From assembly GCA_014804445.1 (NCBI GenBank), contig JAAUZU010000026.1, forward strand, positions 78,540-134,899: DNA of 56,360 bases. Reading direction: 5' to 3'. Below, in pieces: positions 8,846 to 16,929 of the stretch; the stretch's first letter is position 1, and every line of letters begins with the position of its first letter. The notes below the pieces were generated by a model. It was not told where the DNA came from, did not search any database, and was given only the letters and a program-made list of their open reading frames with translations. The position numbers were made by a program, and so were the translations under genes. The DNA is from Lachnospiraceae bacterium. GTDB lineage: Bacteria > Bacillota > Clostridia > Lachnospirales > Lachnospiraceae.

Positions 8846-9211
8846 ATCTGCTGCAAGTGGCGGCGACGTAAACGCGCCGCTGCAAATATGGCTCGGGCTA
8901 AGGTGGCGAGGACGGACGGTGTGGACAAGTCGTGGCGCACTGCACTTGGCAGGGCTTTGTGATATTTATAGTATTAGCAATTTGCCTGATTAAGAACCGC
9001 TTTGTAACATATGGGGTTTTCCATTTTTTGTAAAAGCTTTGCTTTGTGAAAATATCTGTCGGCGCTTTTGGGCGGCAACTCGGTTCTGCTGAAAATGTCC
9101 CCTTGCGGCTTTTTGACAACACGCAACTTGGCGGAAGGCACCTGTTGCAAGATTCCTGCCGCGACTCGCTTCTACTGCAAACTTGGCGAAAAATATCTGT
9201 TGCGGATTTCA
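8846..9211. other. Intergenic stretch with no recognised feature
   Basis: About 365 bases between palindromic copies C and D. The short reading frames here have no start signal and low-complexity translations, and I recognise no RNA or repeat in them. It may be decayed sequence between the two hairpin elements. Confidence 0.5.
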
Positions 9212-9350
9212 GCCGACATCGGAGCTATATGCCTGTGCAGACCGTATAAAAACGCCGGCACTTAGGCGCTGTTCTTTAGCGCCTTACGTACCGCTGCGTT
9301 TTTATCCGAGCGAGAGCGCGTCTGAACAGGCATGTAGCTCCGCTGTCGGC
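9212..9350. repeat. Long palindromic element, family 1, copy D (core inverted, diverged apex)
   Basis: Arms 9212-9242 and 9320-9350 pair with four mismatches in 31 (GGAGCTATATGCCTGTGCAGAC against its partner). The inner arms ATAAAAACGC and GCGTTTTTAT also pair. The apex differs from other copies: it forms its own small hairpin GGCGCTGTTCTTTAGCGCC. The flanking CCGAGCGAGAGCGCG is conserved. Confidence 0.85.
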
Positions 9351-9431
9351 GTCACTGCCACAACAGACATTATCTCCGAGGCTGGCGTCACTGCCACAAC
9401 AGACATTATCTCCGAGGCTGGCGTCACTGCC
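9348..9431 (+). repeat. 36-bp tandem repeat, two and a third copies
   Basis: Identical 36-base units at 9348-9383 and 9384-9419 are followed by the first 12 bases of a third. They begin where palindromic copy D ends, and lie just upstream of the DUF6062-like gene, inside its probable 5' untranslated region. There are no spacers between the units. Confidence 0.9.
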
Positions 9432-9469
9432 GCCACCCCAAACACCAAAATAGAAAGGATCCCAAACAC

Positions 9470-10231
9470 ATGAAAGAACAACTATATATGATACCCTTAA
9501 ACGACGCCGTCAATGCAAATGATGAATGTCCCTTCTGCCACATCGAGCGGCAAATTGAGCAGGATCTTTTAGACTTTGTGCTTGGCTCCGGCTCTTCCTA
9601 TATGGAGAGCGATATCAGAGAACAGACTGACAGGCAGGGCTTTTGCCGCACTCACTTCAAAAAAATGTTTGATTACGGCAACACCCTCGGAAACGGCTGG
9701 ATTTTAAAGACGCACTATAAGCGTATGCTGGAAGAATTTGAAAAACAGACAAAGGCGTACACGCCGGGGCGTATTTCTTTCAAGGACAAATTCCGCAAGG
9801 ATGCAGGCTCTTCCAATCCTGTCAGCGGCTGGGTTCGCGAAAAGGAAAACTCCTGCTATATCTGCAATTACTACAAGGAGCATTACGAAAGGTATCTTGA
9901 CACCTTCTTTGTAATGTACAAAAAAGACGCCGATTTCCGTGCCCGCATTGAGAAAAGCAAGGGCTTCTGTCTCACCCATTTCGGGGACTTGTGCGAGGCG
10001 ATGGACAGCAAGCTTTCCGACAGCGAACGCGCTGCGTTTTACGATATGCTCTGCCGCCTCACGCACGACAATTTGGCGCGCCTTTCCGAGGATGTGTCAT
10101 GGCTGATAGAAAAATTTGATTACCGTAACAAGGACGCCGACTGGAAAAACTCCCGCGACGCCATCCAGCGCGGTATGCAGAAGCTCAAAGGCGGCTATCC
10201 TGCTGACCCTGTGTATAAAATGAGCAAATAA
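9470..10231 (+). CDS. DUF6062-like cysteine-rich protein
   Basis: 253 residues of unknown function, resembling the DUF6062 family found in Clostridia (recalled, not searched). It shows an internal duplication: CPFCHIERQ followed by GFCRTHFKKM, then again CYICNYYKEH followed by GFCLTHFGDL. Each half thus offers Cys-x2-Cys and Cys-x2-His, a likely zinc or metal site, about 120 residues apart. No signal peptide, so cytoplasmic. AAAGGA precedes the ATG. It is followed by an acetyltransferase gene 30 bases downstream, possibly co-transcribed. Confidence 0.75.
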   Translation: MKEQLYMIPLNDAVNANDECPFCHIERQIEQDLLDFVLGSGSSYMESDIREQTDRQGFCRTHFKKMFDYGNTLGNGWILKTHYKRMLEEFEKQTKAYTPGRISFKDKFRKDAGSSNPVSGWVREKENSCYICNYYKEHYERYLDTFFVMYKKDADFRARIEKSKGFCLTHFGDLCEAMDSKLSDSERAAFYDMLCRLTHDNLARLSEDVSWLIEKFDYRNKDADWKNSRDAIQRGMQKLKGGYPADPVYKMSK

Positions 10232-10261
10232 CTTAAATTGAATTTGGAGAGAAAAGATTTT

Positions 10262-10702
10262 ATGAGTGAAAAAATAGAAATTAAAGAAGAACGAATATCC
10301 GCAGAGGAATACACCGATTTCTTAAAACGGACGAATTTGGGGTCGCAATATCCAAAGGAACGGTTTGCGGAAAGAATATCCAAGCTTGTAAACAATGTTT
10401 CCATAAGCCTTGTTGCCAGAAACGAAAGCGGCTTAGCCGTTGGTGTTTTATTTGGATTAACAGATTATGTATATTGGCTCTATGTGACAGATTTAGGCGT
10501 TGACAGAGATTATGAAGGACAAGGTATCGGAAGACGGCTTATGAAAACTGCGCATGACAAAGCGGGCGGCGAAAAGGATATCGCCGTATATCTGATAGCA
10601 AATGAAAATGCCATTCCGTTTTATGAAAAACTCGGCATGAAAAAAGCAGATGATGTAATGCAATATAACCATATTGAATGGACTGCCTTTACGGTGCAAT
10701 AG
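10262..10702 (+). CDS. GNAT family N-acetyltransferase
   Basis: 146 residues with a classical GNAT core: VTDLGVDRDYEGQGIGRRLM is followed by the late motif YLIANENAIPFYEKLGMKK, with the conserved Asn and Phe-Tyr. It acetylates an unknown amine using acetyl-CoA. The ATG at 10262 follows GGAGA; the in-frame TTG at 10238 has no ribosome binding site. It lies 30 bases downstream of the DUF6062-like gene. Confidence 0.88.
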   Translation: MSEKIEIKEERISAEEYTDFLKRTNLGSQYPKERFAERISKLVNNVSISLVARNESGLAVGVLFGLTDYVYWLYVTDLGVDRDYEGQGIGRRLMKTAHDKAGGEKDIAVYLIANENAIPFYEKLGMKKADDVMQYNHIEWTAFTVQ

Positions 10703-10733
10703 AAATTCAACTTTGATAGGAGATAAAATTATT

Positions 10734-10787
10734 GTGGAAGTCAGAAAAACAGAAGTCGAAAACATAGCTTCCGTATTACCTGTTTAA
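10734..10787 (+). pseudogene. Truncated N-terminus of a further GNAT-like gene
   Basis: A GTG with a good upstream AGGAG opens a frame of only 17 codons (VEVRKTEVENIASVLPV) before TAA. The sequence reads like the first strand and helix of a GNAT acetyltransferase, and the ribosome binding site suggests a once-translated gene whose remainder was deleted. It follows an intact GNAT gene. A short leader peptide is an alternative. Confidence 0.4.
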
Positions 10788-10816
10788 ATTCCAATTACCA
10801 TTGTTGTCTGCTCTTA

Positions 10817-11374
10817 TCAGTCGTTTTTCATTCTCCAATACTCTATGCCATTTCTACCCAAAAGCCGTTCACTAACCATATCACGGCGGATGGTACAGAA
10901 ATCATCATAGAAATCGGCAATTATAATGTTTACTTCCCGCTCGGAATACATCCTGTCAAAGTCAAATGCTTCGGCAATCACTTCCAAAACAATACGCTCC
11001 TTTTTGAGCTGGGTGGGAATTGATTTTAATTTCCCATATTCAAAAAAGGCGTCTATGACTCTTTGCCGATAATCTGCATCCCGCTGTGCCTGTTTTTGCG
11101 CCTCGTCAGATTCTTGCTGCAGTATTTCCAATATACTGGTCTGAAACATCTCTTTGTTCAGGGAATACATCATATAATACTGATTTTTGTATGCGGTCAC
11201 AGCGCCGGCGTCCGATAGCTTTTTCAGATGAAAGGAAATGGTCGGCGCAGTAAGACCCAATCGCTCTGCCAATCTCTCGACATACATATCCTCACCGGCA
11301 AGGGATTTCAAAATTTGCAACCGTGACTTATCTGCCAGGCACTTAAATAGGCTGATTGCTTCTGCTTCGGTCAT
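10817..11374 (-). CDS. ArsR-family regulator with C-terminal DUF2087
   Basis: 185 residues. Residues 1-90 form an ArsR-type winged helix (FKCLADKSRLQILKSL, then LGLTAPTISFHLKKLSDAG as the recognition helix). Residues about 110-185 match DUF2087 (KSIPTQLKKERIVLEVIAE and YSEREVNIIIADFYDDFCTI), often found on such regulators. There are no obvious metal-binding cysteines. The ATG at 11374 has a strong GGGAGG and overlaps the stop of the preceding gene as ATGA, so translation is coupled. It probably regulates its own three-gene operon. Confidence 0.88.
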   Translation of the reverse strand: MTEAEAISLFKCLADKSRLQILKSLAGEDMYVERLAERLGLTAPTISFHLKKLSDAGAVTAYKNQYYMMYSLNKEMFQTSILEILQQESDEAQKQAQRDADYRQRVIDAFFEYGKLKSIPTQLKKERIVLEVIAEAFDFDRMYSEREVNIIIADFYDDFCTIRRDMVSERLLGRNGIEYWRMKND

Positions 11375-11739
11375 GTGGTTTCCTCCCAAATTTGCATACA
11401 CATATCCTTAATTTCCTGAATCGTATCAAGCTTAATGCTTTCAATGTGCATTTTTTCAATATCCCCATTCTGCCTGGCCTTTTCATAAGAAGCCGCCCAA
11501 CTTGTCGGGATTTGCTCCGCTTTTTGTAAGAAAAAATCCCTCTTGGCTAAATCATCCTTTCCGCAGACCCTTTCCGCAACAGATAGAATCGTTTTGAAAA
11601 TCTCATAGACGTTTGCACGGATTTTTTCAAATTTTCCTTCATCCATGCGTTCATCCTCTGCAAGCAGCTTACTGCGCTGCTTACAGGCTGCAATCTGCTC
11701 ATCAAGATAGGACTCAAACTTTTGTTGCTGTTCATTCAT
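11371..11739 (-). CDS. Hypothetical protein, middle gene of the M29/ArsR operon
   Basis: About 122 residues, charged and mostly helical, not recognised. No signal peptide or membrane segment. The ATG at 11739 follows GGAGAG; a TTG five codons upstream is less likely. It lies 16 bases after the peptidase gene and overlaps the ArsR start by four bases. The family resembles small coiled proteins often seen beside ArsR-DUF2087 regulators, but I cannot assign a role. Confidence 0.75.
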   Translation of the reverse strand: MNEQQQKFESYLDEQIAACKQRSKLLAEDERMDEGKFEKIRANVYEIFKTILSVAERVCGKDDLAKRDFFLQKAEQIPTSWAASYEKARQNGDIEKMHIESIKLDTIQEIKDMCMQIWEETT

Positions 11740-11755
11740 ATCGTTTCTCTCCAAT

Positions 11756-12742
11756 TTATAAGACTATCTCGCCATGACCGATAAAATCGATGTGATCCGA
11801 AGCCTCGTTTGTACCGCCGAACATATAATTTGCGCCAACTGCAATATGAAAGGTGCCGCACATTTTTTCATCCAAAACAGTATAACCGCACAAATCCGTC
11901 ACATTGGGGTTCATGCCAAAACCAAGTTCGCAAACAACTCTGTTTTCCTGTGGCTGCTTCTCGAAAAAGGCGGCAATTTCCGGTTGATTACTATTGCTTA
12001 TCCGCCCATCCTTGATATGCAGCCGAACATGCTCGTATTTAGCGCCGTCAAGGTAGAATGTTTCAAAATAAACCGTACCCTGCGTTTTGTCCTCGACCGG
12101 GGCAATGTAAATCTCACCGCATGGAAGATCGCCGTCTCCGGCATCGATATGCCACACTCTATCAGTCAGTTCAAAGGAAAGTTCACAATCTTCCCCTGTG
12201 CGGAGCAACACTTTACCCGCCCCCTCAAAACGGTCCTTTGCCTGCTTACAAGCCTCATAAACAGCAGTGTAATCAACGTCATAGGCTCTCTCCATGCGCT
12301 GCATATAATCCTGCGGTTCAAGACCGGATTCTTCTGCGTTTGCCGCAGTGGGAATTCTGATTTGCGTAAAACGCTTACAGTTCATGAGCTTTGAAAAGAG
12401 CTGCGCCATATACTTGCGGTAAAGTTCAAACTTGTCCTTATCAATTTCATATCCAAGAATAACAGGGCGGTAAGTAAAAACATCAAGCACCGCGTCAAAC
12501 TTAGTAAACAAATCAAAATATTTCTCATTAAAGCAGCTTTCTTTTGCTGCGAGAAAAATGTCCCGATTTACAGAACGGGATTGCTGCAGCAATACGGGCG
12601 TCGCTCCCATCTCCGCCACAACTGCCATGAAGCGATTTGCAATCTCCTTGTCAGTGTCCTCTCCCCAAAAATGAATGAGGACCATTTCGCCGGCGGATAT
12701 GCCGCTGGCTTTCACAATTTTGGATATAATTTTTTTGTCCAT
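11756..12742 (-). CDS. Aminopeptidase-like protein (M29 / thermophilic metalloprotease family)
   Basis: 328 residues. The second half matches M29 aminopeptidases: LPCGEIYIAPVEDKTQGTVY, ELGFGMNPN, and DEKMCGTFHIAVG followed by GGTNEASDHIDF, which carry the expected Glu, His and Asp metal ligands. M29 enzymes are two-metal exopeptidases acting in the cytoplasm. The N-terminal half is less conserved, so activity is an inference. First gene of a three-gene operon ending in an ArsR regulator and read from a consensus promoter. Confidence 0.8.
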   Translation of the reverse strand: MDKKIISKIVKASGISAGEMVLIHFWGEDTDKEIANRFMAVVAEMGATPVLLQQSRSVNRDIFLAAKESCFNEKYFDLFTKFDAVLDVFTYRPVILGYEIDKDKFELYRKYMAQLFSKLMNCKRFTQIRIPTAANAEESGLEPQDYMQRMERAYDVDYTAVYEACKQAKDRFEGAGKVLLRTGEDCELSFELTDRVWHIDAGDGDLPCGEIYIAPVEDKTQGTVYFETFYLDGAKYEHVRLHIKDGRISNSNQPEIAAFFEKQPQENRVVCELGFGMNPNVTDLCGYTVLDEKMCGTFHIAVGANYMFGGTNEASDHIDFIGHGEIVL

Positions 12743-12770
12743 GTCATTTCAATCCTCCAGTTCGTTTTTG

Positions 12771-12799
12771 ATTATATATATATCTAATCAAAATGTCAA
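12771..12799 (-). promoter_or_regulatory. Consensus sigma-A promoter of the M29-ArsR operon
   Basis: Minus strand TTGACA (12799-12794), 17-base spacer, TATAAT (12776-12771). The spacer and -10 themselves form a near palindrome (GATTAGATATATATATAATC), and the -35 lies in a second palindrome, so repressor binding here would block transcription. Confidence 0.9.
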
Positions 12800-12834
12800 G
12801 TTTTATTTGATAATTATAAAATAAAACTTTGACA
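12794..12834. promoter_or_regulatory. Inverted repeat covering the -35, candidate ArsR operator
   Basis: TGTCAAGTTTTATTT and AAATAAAACTTTGACA form an inverted repeat with a single-base indel, around a nine-base centre. One end is the -35 box of the operon promoter. Location and symmetry suit autoregulation by the ArsR protein encoded third in the operon; this is inference. Confidence 0.6.
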
Positions 12835-12968
12835 GTGCCTATGATATGGGATTATTGAACTTGTCCATCATTTTTAGTATAATATATTCACACATAATTG
12901 TATAAAGGGATTGGCGTTAATATTTTAATAGCTTCAAATTCAAATTTACAAGGATCAAAAGGAACAAT

Positions 12969-13430
12969 ATGGAAATAAAACAACTAACAGACAACGCAGA
13001 AAAACAAAAAGTGACACGGCTTATTCTGGAAGCGCTTCCGGACTGGTTCGGAATACCACAGGCACGAGAAAACTATATTGCAGAGAGCACCGATAACATA
13101 TTCTTTTGCGCCTATGACGGGGACAGGCCGGTCGGATTCTTATATCTGAAAGAGACAGGCAGCGCCACTGTCGAATTGTATGTCATGGGTGTTTTGATGG
13201 AATTTCACCGGAAGGGCATCGGTCGGGAATTGTTCTGCAGAGCCAAAAAAGCGGCAAGCGAACAGGGCTACTCTTTCATTCAGGTAAAGACGGTTCAGAT
13301 GGGAAAATATGAGGAATATGATCGGACAAACAGATTTTATCTTTCCCTCGGCTTTCAGGAATTTGAAGTATTCCCCACATTATGGGATGAATGGAACCCC
13401 TGCCAGATATATGTTATGAGTCTGAAATAA
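12969..13430 (+). CDS. GNAT family N-acetyltransferase
   Basis: 153 residues. VELYVMGVLMEFHRKGIGRE is the acetyl-CoA-binding strand-loop, and TNRFYLSLGFQEFE is the closing motif. The C-terminal LWDEWNPCQIYVMSLK is typical of a subgroup of small-molecule GNATs. The start ATG has AAGGA upstream. It stands alone, convergent with the tetR gene, and shares a terminator with it. Confidence 0.9.
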   Translation: MEIKQLTDNAEKQKVTRLILEALPDWFGIPQARENYIAESTDNIFFCAYDGDRPVGFLYLKETGSATVELYVMGVLMEFHRKGIGRELFCRAKKAASEQGYSFIQVKTVQMGKYEEYDRTNRFYLSLGFQEFEVFPTLWDEWNPCQIYVMSLK

Positions 13431-13432
13431 AT

Positions 13433-13457
13433 AACAGCCTGCATTATACAGGCTGTT
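13433..13457. terminator. Bidirectional terminator between GNAT and TetR genes
   Basis: AACAGCCTG (13433-13441) pairs with CAGGCTGTT (13449-13457) around a seven-base loop. The hairpin lies between convergent genes and overlaps the last codons of the TetR gene. T tracts are short on both sides. Confidence 0.6.
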
Positions 13458-14055
13458 GTCTCACCATCTTCTTTACCATATCGAGGTAATCCATAATCTC
13501 CTGATACAGCATGTCCGGCTGGAAGGAATCGTTGCAGAAATGCTCCGACATCAGTCCCTCTATGGTAAAATCCAGCATTTTGCACAGTCTGTCCCCATCG
13601 ACACCGGCGGGCAGACCGGAGAAATCCATTCGCTGGCGGATGGTATTGTACACCTCCGAAAGCGACGCACGCATCTCTTCGCTCGCCAGCAGCGCCTCGC
13701 TGACGTCCTCACGCATGGAACGCACCAGAAACTGCTGCATATACGGATATCCCTTTAACGCCTGCAGCTTCGCCTGCTCAATCTGCTTTAAGAGCTCAAA
13801 CATATCCGTTTCTTTCGGCGACACTGCTGTTTTTAATTCTAATGTCATATATCTGACGCTATAATCATAAATAAAAGTATACAACCCCAGCTTGCTTTCA
13901 AAATAATGGAATAGCAGCCCCTTGCTGATGGCGGCGTCCTTTACAATGTCATCGGTGCTGGCATGACGATATCCGCCGGCTGCAAATGCTTTTAACGCGG
14001 CGTTGATCATCCTGTCCTGCTTTTCCTTTTTTAAATCAAAAAATTTTCCATTCAT
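13444..14055 (-). CDS. TetR/AcrR family transcriptional regulator
   Basis: 203 residues with an N-terminal TetR helix-turn-helix: MINAALKAFAAGGYRHASTD, then ISKGLLFHYFESKLGLYTFI. The remainder is the helical ligand-binding domain, with no recognised ligand. The ribosome binding site is weak. A dyad at 14085-14099 upstream is a likely operator. The divergent neighbour encodes a small anchored acidic protein, which may or may not be a target. Confidence 0.9.
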   Translation of the reverse strand: MNGKFFDLKKEKQDRMINAALKAFAAGGYRHASTDDIVKDAAISKGLLFHYFESKLGLYTFIYDYSVRYMTLELKTAVSPKETDMFELLKQIEQAKLQALKGYPYMQQFLVRSMREDVSEALLASEEMRASLSEVYNTIRQRMDFSGLPAGVDGDRLCKMLDFTIEGLMSEHFCNDSFQPDMLYQEIMDYLDMVKKMVRQQPV

Positions 14056-14084
14056 ATGTACGCTGCATACCCTTCGACAAAAAT

Positions 14085-14099
14085 TGACTTAATCGGTCA
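14085..14099. promoter_or_regulatory. TGAC-N7-GTCA dyad, candidate TetR operator
   Basis: TGACTTAATCGGTCA is an imperfect palindrome of the general TGACC-GGTCA kind bound by many TetR repressors. It lies 30 bases upstream of the tetR start in the divergent gap. Confidence 0.5.
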
Positions 14100-14181
14100 G
14101 ATATTTAATATAACATAATAAGCCGTTTCATTCAAGTAATAATTTTTTTTATGAAAAATTTATACATAATCCCTTTTCTTT

Positions 14182-14211
14182 TTCATAAAATAGTATTAAA
14201 ATGTTTATAAT
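14182..14211 (+). promoter_or_regulatory. Promoter upstream of the acidic anchored protein
   Basis: TATAAT at 14206-14211 with a weaker TTCATA 18 bases upstream. It lies about 40 bases before the start codon of the downstream gene. Confidence 0.45.
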
Positions 14212-14249
14212 ACATTAATTCACGTTCGGTACACGAAAGGAGTATTTTC

Positions 14250-14576
14250 ATGGCTAAAAAATTCGGTAAATTTGTGCTCTTTACAGCTGCTGCGGCTGCT
14301 GCATGCGCCGGTGTTTATTATTATTTCCAAAACAAAGAAAAGCTGTCTGCTGACTTAAACGATGAAGACGACGATTATGACGATTTCAGCGACGATCTGG
14401 ATGATGGCGATTCCAGCCGTTCTTATGTTTCCTTAAACCACGACGAGACTTCCGCAGAAGGCGATGCTCCTTTTGAAAAGCTCTCTTCCCTGGTTTCCGA
14501 TGCTGCGGAAAAGGCCGAGGAAAAGGTTGAGGAATTTTTTGATGAAGATGCAGAGGATGAAGCTTCTGCAGAGTAG
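14250..14576 (+). CDS. Small membrane-anchored acidic protein
   Basis: 108 residues: a short basic N-terminus, one hydrophobic Ala-rich segment (residues 9-27), then a strongly acidic tail rich in Asp and Glu (for example DEDDDYDDFSDDLDD) and a C-terminal amphipathic helix with EKAEEKVEEF. The tail most likely lies outside the membrane. No domain is recognised. AAAGGAG precedes the ATG. Function unknown; similar anchored acidic proteins are common in Clostridia. Confidence 0.75.
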   Translation: MAKKFGKFVLFTAAAAAACAGVYYYFQNKEKLSADLNDEDDDYDDFSDDLDDGDSSRSYVSLNHDETSAEGDAPFEKLSSLVSDAAEKAEEKVEEFFDEDAEDEASAE

Positions 14577-14631
14577 TCTTTTCATTTGCTATGACACACG
14601 GCATGCCCTGTTACTAAATCTAAATCATCAC

Positions 14632-14672
14632 AAAAAAGCAGGTCTGGTTTATAACCAGGCCTGTTTTAATTT
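14632..14672. terminator. Bidirectional rho-independent terminator
   Basis: GCAGGTCTGGTT pairs with AACCAGGCCTGT with one G-T mismatch and a short loop. It is flanked by an A-run on one side and TTTTAATTTT on the other, so it can stop transcription from both the acidic-protein gene and the convergent MocR gene, whose last codons it overlaps. Confidence 0.85.
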
Positions 14673-16067
14673 TGCAATTCCTTCCGGAATCTCCTCTTTT
14701 CGTAACCCGCCATACCCCAGAATCACTGTGGGATTTCCTGCCTCGTCGCTCTGTGCCACTCTTGCCTCTGAAAATGCGTACACACGCACGCCATTCTCCT
14801 GTGCCCGCTCTACAAGCTCTTTCTCCGTAAAGCTTTTGTCACGCAGGCCAAGCAGCAGATGCAGCCCCGCATCCTCTCCCGATATCCTGAATTTTTTCAA
14901 GAAGGGCTTCAACTCCTGCAGCAGAATATCATGCTTTTCCCGATAGATTTTGCGAGTCTTGTTCAGATATCGCTCAAAATAGCCGTCTCTGATAAATTCA
15001 TTTAAAATACGCTGGTCAATGCGGGACACGGTTGATGAGTAAAAATAGCATTCCTTTTGGTAGCGTTTCAGCAGACGGGGCGGCAGCACCATATAGCTGA
15101 CACGAATCGCCGGCGCAATCGCCTTGGAAAAAGTGCCGATATAAATCACATTGCCACCTGTATCCGCTCCCTGCAGGGAAGGAATCGGCTTGCCCTTATA
15201 GCGGAATTCACTGTCATAATCGTCTTCTATCAGATACCGCTCTTCCGCCTCGCCTGCCCATCTTAAAAGCTCCATCCGCCTCCCGATTGGCATGGTAACG
15301 CCGGACGGATATTGATGGGAGGGCATCACATATGCCGCCTGCACCTGTTTTCCATACAACTCTTCCGCTTTCATGCCGTTTTTGTCCATGCCGACGATTT
15401 CCACCCGATAGCCAAAGGACTTAAAGATATGGAAAGCCCGCTTGTAAGTGGGATTCTCCATGGCAATTCCGGCATCCTGCCCTAAAAGCTTCTCCAAAAT
15501 CATCAGCAGATAGTCGTTGCCTGCGCCGACCACAATCTGCTCCGGCATACAGTTGACGCCCCTCGCTGAATGTAAATAGCGGCTGATGGTCTGGCGCAAA
15601 TCATAGTCTCCCTGCGGCTCTCCCAGTGCAAAGAGCTCCTCGTTTCCCTCCGTCAGAATATTCTTTGTAATCCGCTTCCACACGCTGAACGGAAAGACAC
15701 TCATGTCCAGTCCATTCGGCGAAAAATCCAATTCGGCATCCTTTTCGTCCGCTTTTTTCATCCGGTTTTCCTGTTCCACACCGTCAAGACTGCCCTGCAT
15801 ATTCCCTTCCGGCAGTTCTTCCAGCCTGCACACAAAAAAGCCCCTGTGCGGCGCCGCCTCAATATACCCTTCTGATACAAGCTGCTCATAGGCAAAATCC
15901 ACCGTGCTTCGGGAAATCTGTAAATATTCTGCCAATGCGCGCGTAGAGGGAAGCCGCTCACCGCTAAGCAGCTTCCCTCCCTTTATTTCCTCCCGTATGT
16001 GCTCGTATATCTGCTCATACAGATGCTTTGTACCGTCTGACTTCAATTCAATCGCCATATCGTACAT
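14649..16067 (-). CDS. MocR/PdxR-type regulator (GntR HTH fused to aminotransferase fold)
   Basis: 472 residues. Residues 10-80 are a GntR winged helix (GERLPSTRALAEYLQISRST). Residues about 110-470 are a fold-type I aminotransferase domain: EDDYDSEFRYKG and GTFSKAIAPAIRVSYM, the latter with the PLP-binding Lys. MocR proteins use PLP or amino-acid ligands as sensors; PdxR members control vitamin B6 genes, but none is nearby, so the target is unknown. AAAGGA stands 8 bases upstream. It is the last gene of the minus-strand run, 5 bases after DUF2225. Confidence 0.93.
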   Translation of the reverse strand: MYDMAIELKSDGTKHLYEQIYEHIREEIKGGKLLSGERLPSTRALAEYLQISRSTVDFAYEQLVSEGYIEAAPHRGFFVCRLEELPEGNMQGSLDGVEQENRMKKADEKDAELDFSPNGLDMSVFPFSVWKRITKNILTEGNEELFALGEPQGDYDLRQTISRYLHSARGVNCMPEQIVVGAGNDYLLMILEKLLGQDAGIAMENPTYKRAFHIFKSFGYRVEIVGMDKNGMKAEELYGKQVQAAYVMPSHQYPSGVTMPIGRRMELLRWAGEAEERYLIEDDYDSEFRYKGKPIPSLQGADTGGNVIYIGTFSKAIAPAIRVSYMVLPPRLLKRYQKECYFYSSTVSRIDQRILNEFIRDGYFERYLNKTRKIYREKHDILLQELKPFLKKFRISGEDAGLHLLLGLRDKSFTEKELVERAQENGVRVYAFSEARVAQSDEAGNPTVILGYGGLRKEEIPEGIAKLKQAWL

Positions 16068-16072
16068 AGATG

Positions 16073-16927
16073 TTATCCTTTTGCTTTTTTCAGCTCTGCC
16101 ACAATCTCGTCCTTCAAATCCCTTGCCTTATCCTTTACTCTCGCATTTGCTGTGGGTGTGGTCAAAAGCGCGGCAATCAGTCTGGACGCTACGTCATATT
16201 TACCTGCCCAGAAAGCCAGTACAGCCAGAAGATAATCCACCGTATTTTCGTCCATGCCGCACACAGGGAAATTCTCCGAAGCCTTTGCCGTACTAAACCC
16301 TTCCATGGCATTTTGCAGATATTCCTTTTCTGCTTCCTTTAACTCAGCGATTTTTTCTTTATTATCACCTTCCGCTGCCGCAAGCTCCTCCTGCCAGCCA
16401 CGCAAAAGCCACGCCGACTTTAAGCAGCAGTAAGCCTTCTCACTGGATTTGGCCTGCCGCACCACTGCGTTGGCAAGCGCAAGCTGATAACGCTCAAACG
16501 CCTGATCGTAGGTATAGCTTTCTCCGGTATGAGGCGTCAAATGCACTTTGCTGCTGATATTTTCTTTAATCAATTTGACCTGACCCGGCGTCATCGGCAC
16601 AAAATAACGCGTTATAGCAGAAAAGCCGCAATGCGGGCAGACCACAACGTCATACTTCTGCGCATCGATGCTTTCATAGACAGGACGTAAATCCTTGTCG
16701 GTGCGAAGCAGCTTTGCCTTGCCGGACTTCATCACTTTGCTTGTCACTTTTTCATAACACACAGGACATTCAAAGCTGCGGTCAAATATCAAATCCTTCT
16801 CCTGCACCTTTTCAACTGCCTTCTCCTGTTTGCCATCCTTCTTTTCGTCCTTGGGCGCTTCATAAATACTGGTATTTTCCAGATTTCCCAACCCCAGCTT
16901 GGACAGTCCCGACAATAGATTGCTCAT
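16073..16927 (-). CDS. DUF2225 family protein
   Basis: 284 residues. Two Cys-x2-Cys pairs (CPVC near residue 54 and CPHCGFSA near residue 98) form a probable zinc site, as in DUF2225. The C-terminal half is helical and TPR-like (YQLALANAVVRQ, YCCLKSAWLLRGW). Function unknown. The ATG at 16927 is preferred because GGAGG is 7 bases upstream; a GTG one codon earlier is less well spaced. The site lies within the glnS stop region, so the two genes are probably coupled. Confidence 0.88.
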   Translation of the reverse strand: MSNLLSGLSKLGLGNLENTSIYEAPKDEKKDGKQEKAVEKVQEKDLIFDRSFECPVCYEKVTSKVMKSGKAKLLRTDKDLRPVYESIDAQKYDVVVCPHCGFSAITRYFVPMTPGQVKLIKENISSKVHLTPHTGESYTYDQAFERYQLALANAVVRQAKSSEKAYCCLKSAWLLRGWQEELAAAEGDNKEKIAELKEAEKEYLQNAMEGFSTAKASENFPVCGMDENTVDYLLAVLAFWAGKYDVASRLIAALLTTPTANARVKDKARDLKDEIVAELKKAKG

Positions 16928-16929
16928 CA

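Noticed and set aside
9348..9431. 36-base repeats resembling the length of CRISPR repeats
   Set aside because: The units are directly adjacent with no spacers, there are only two and a third copies, and no cas genes are present.
12829..12857. Plus-strand promoter TTGACA for the acetyltransferase at 12969
   Set aside because: The -10 at the right distance (near 12852) is poor, and this TTGACA is one arm of the inverted repeat serving the opposite strand.
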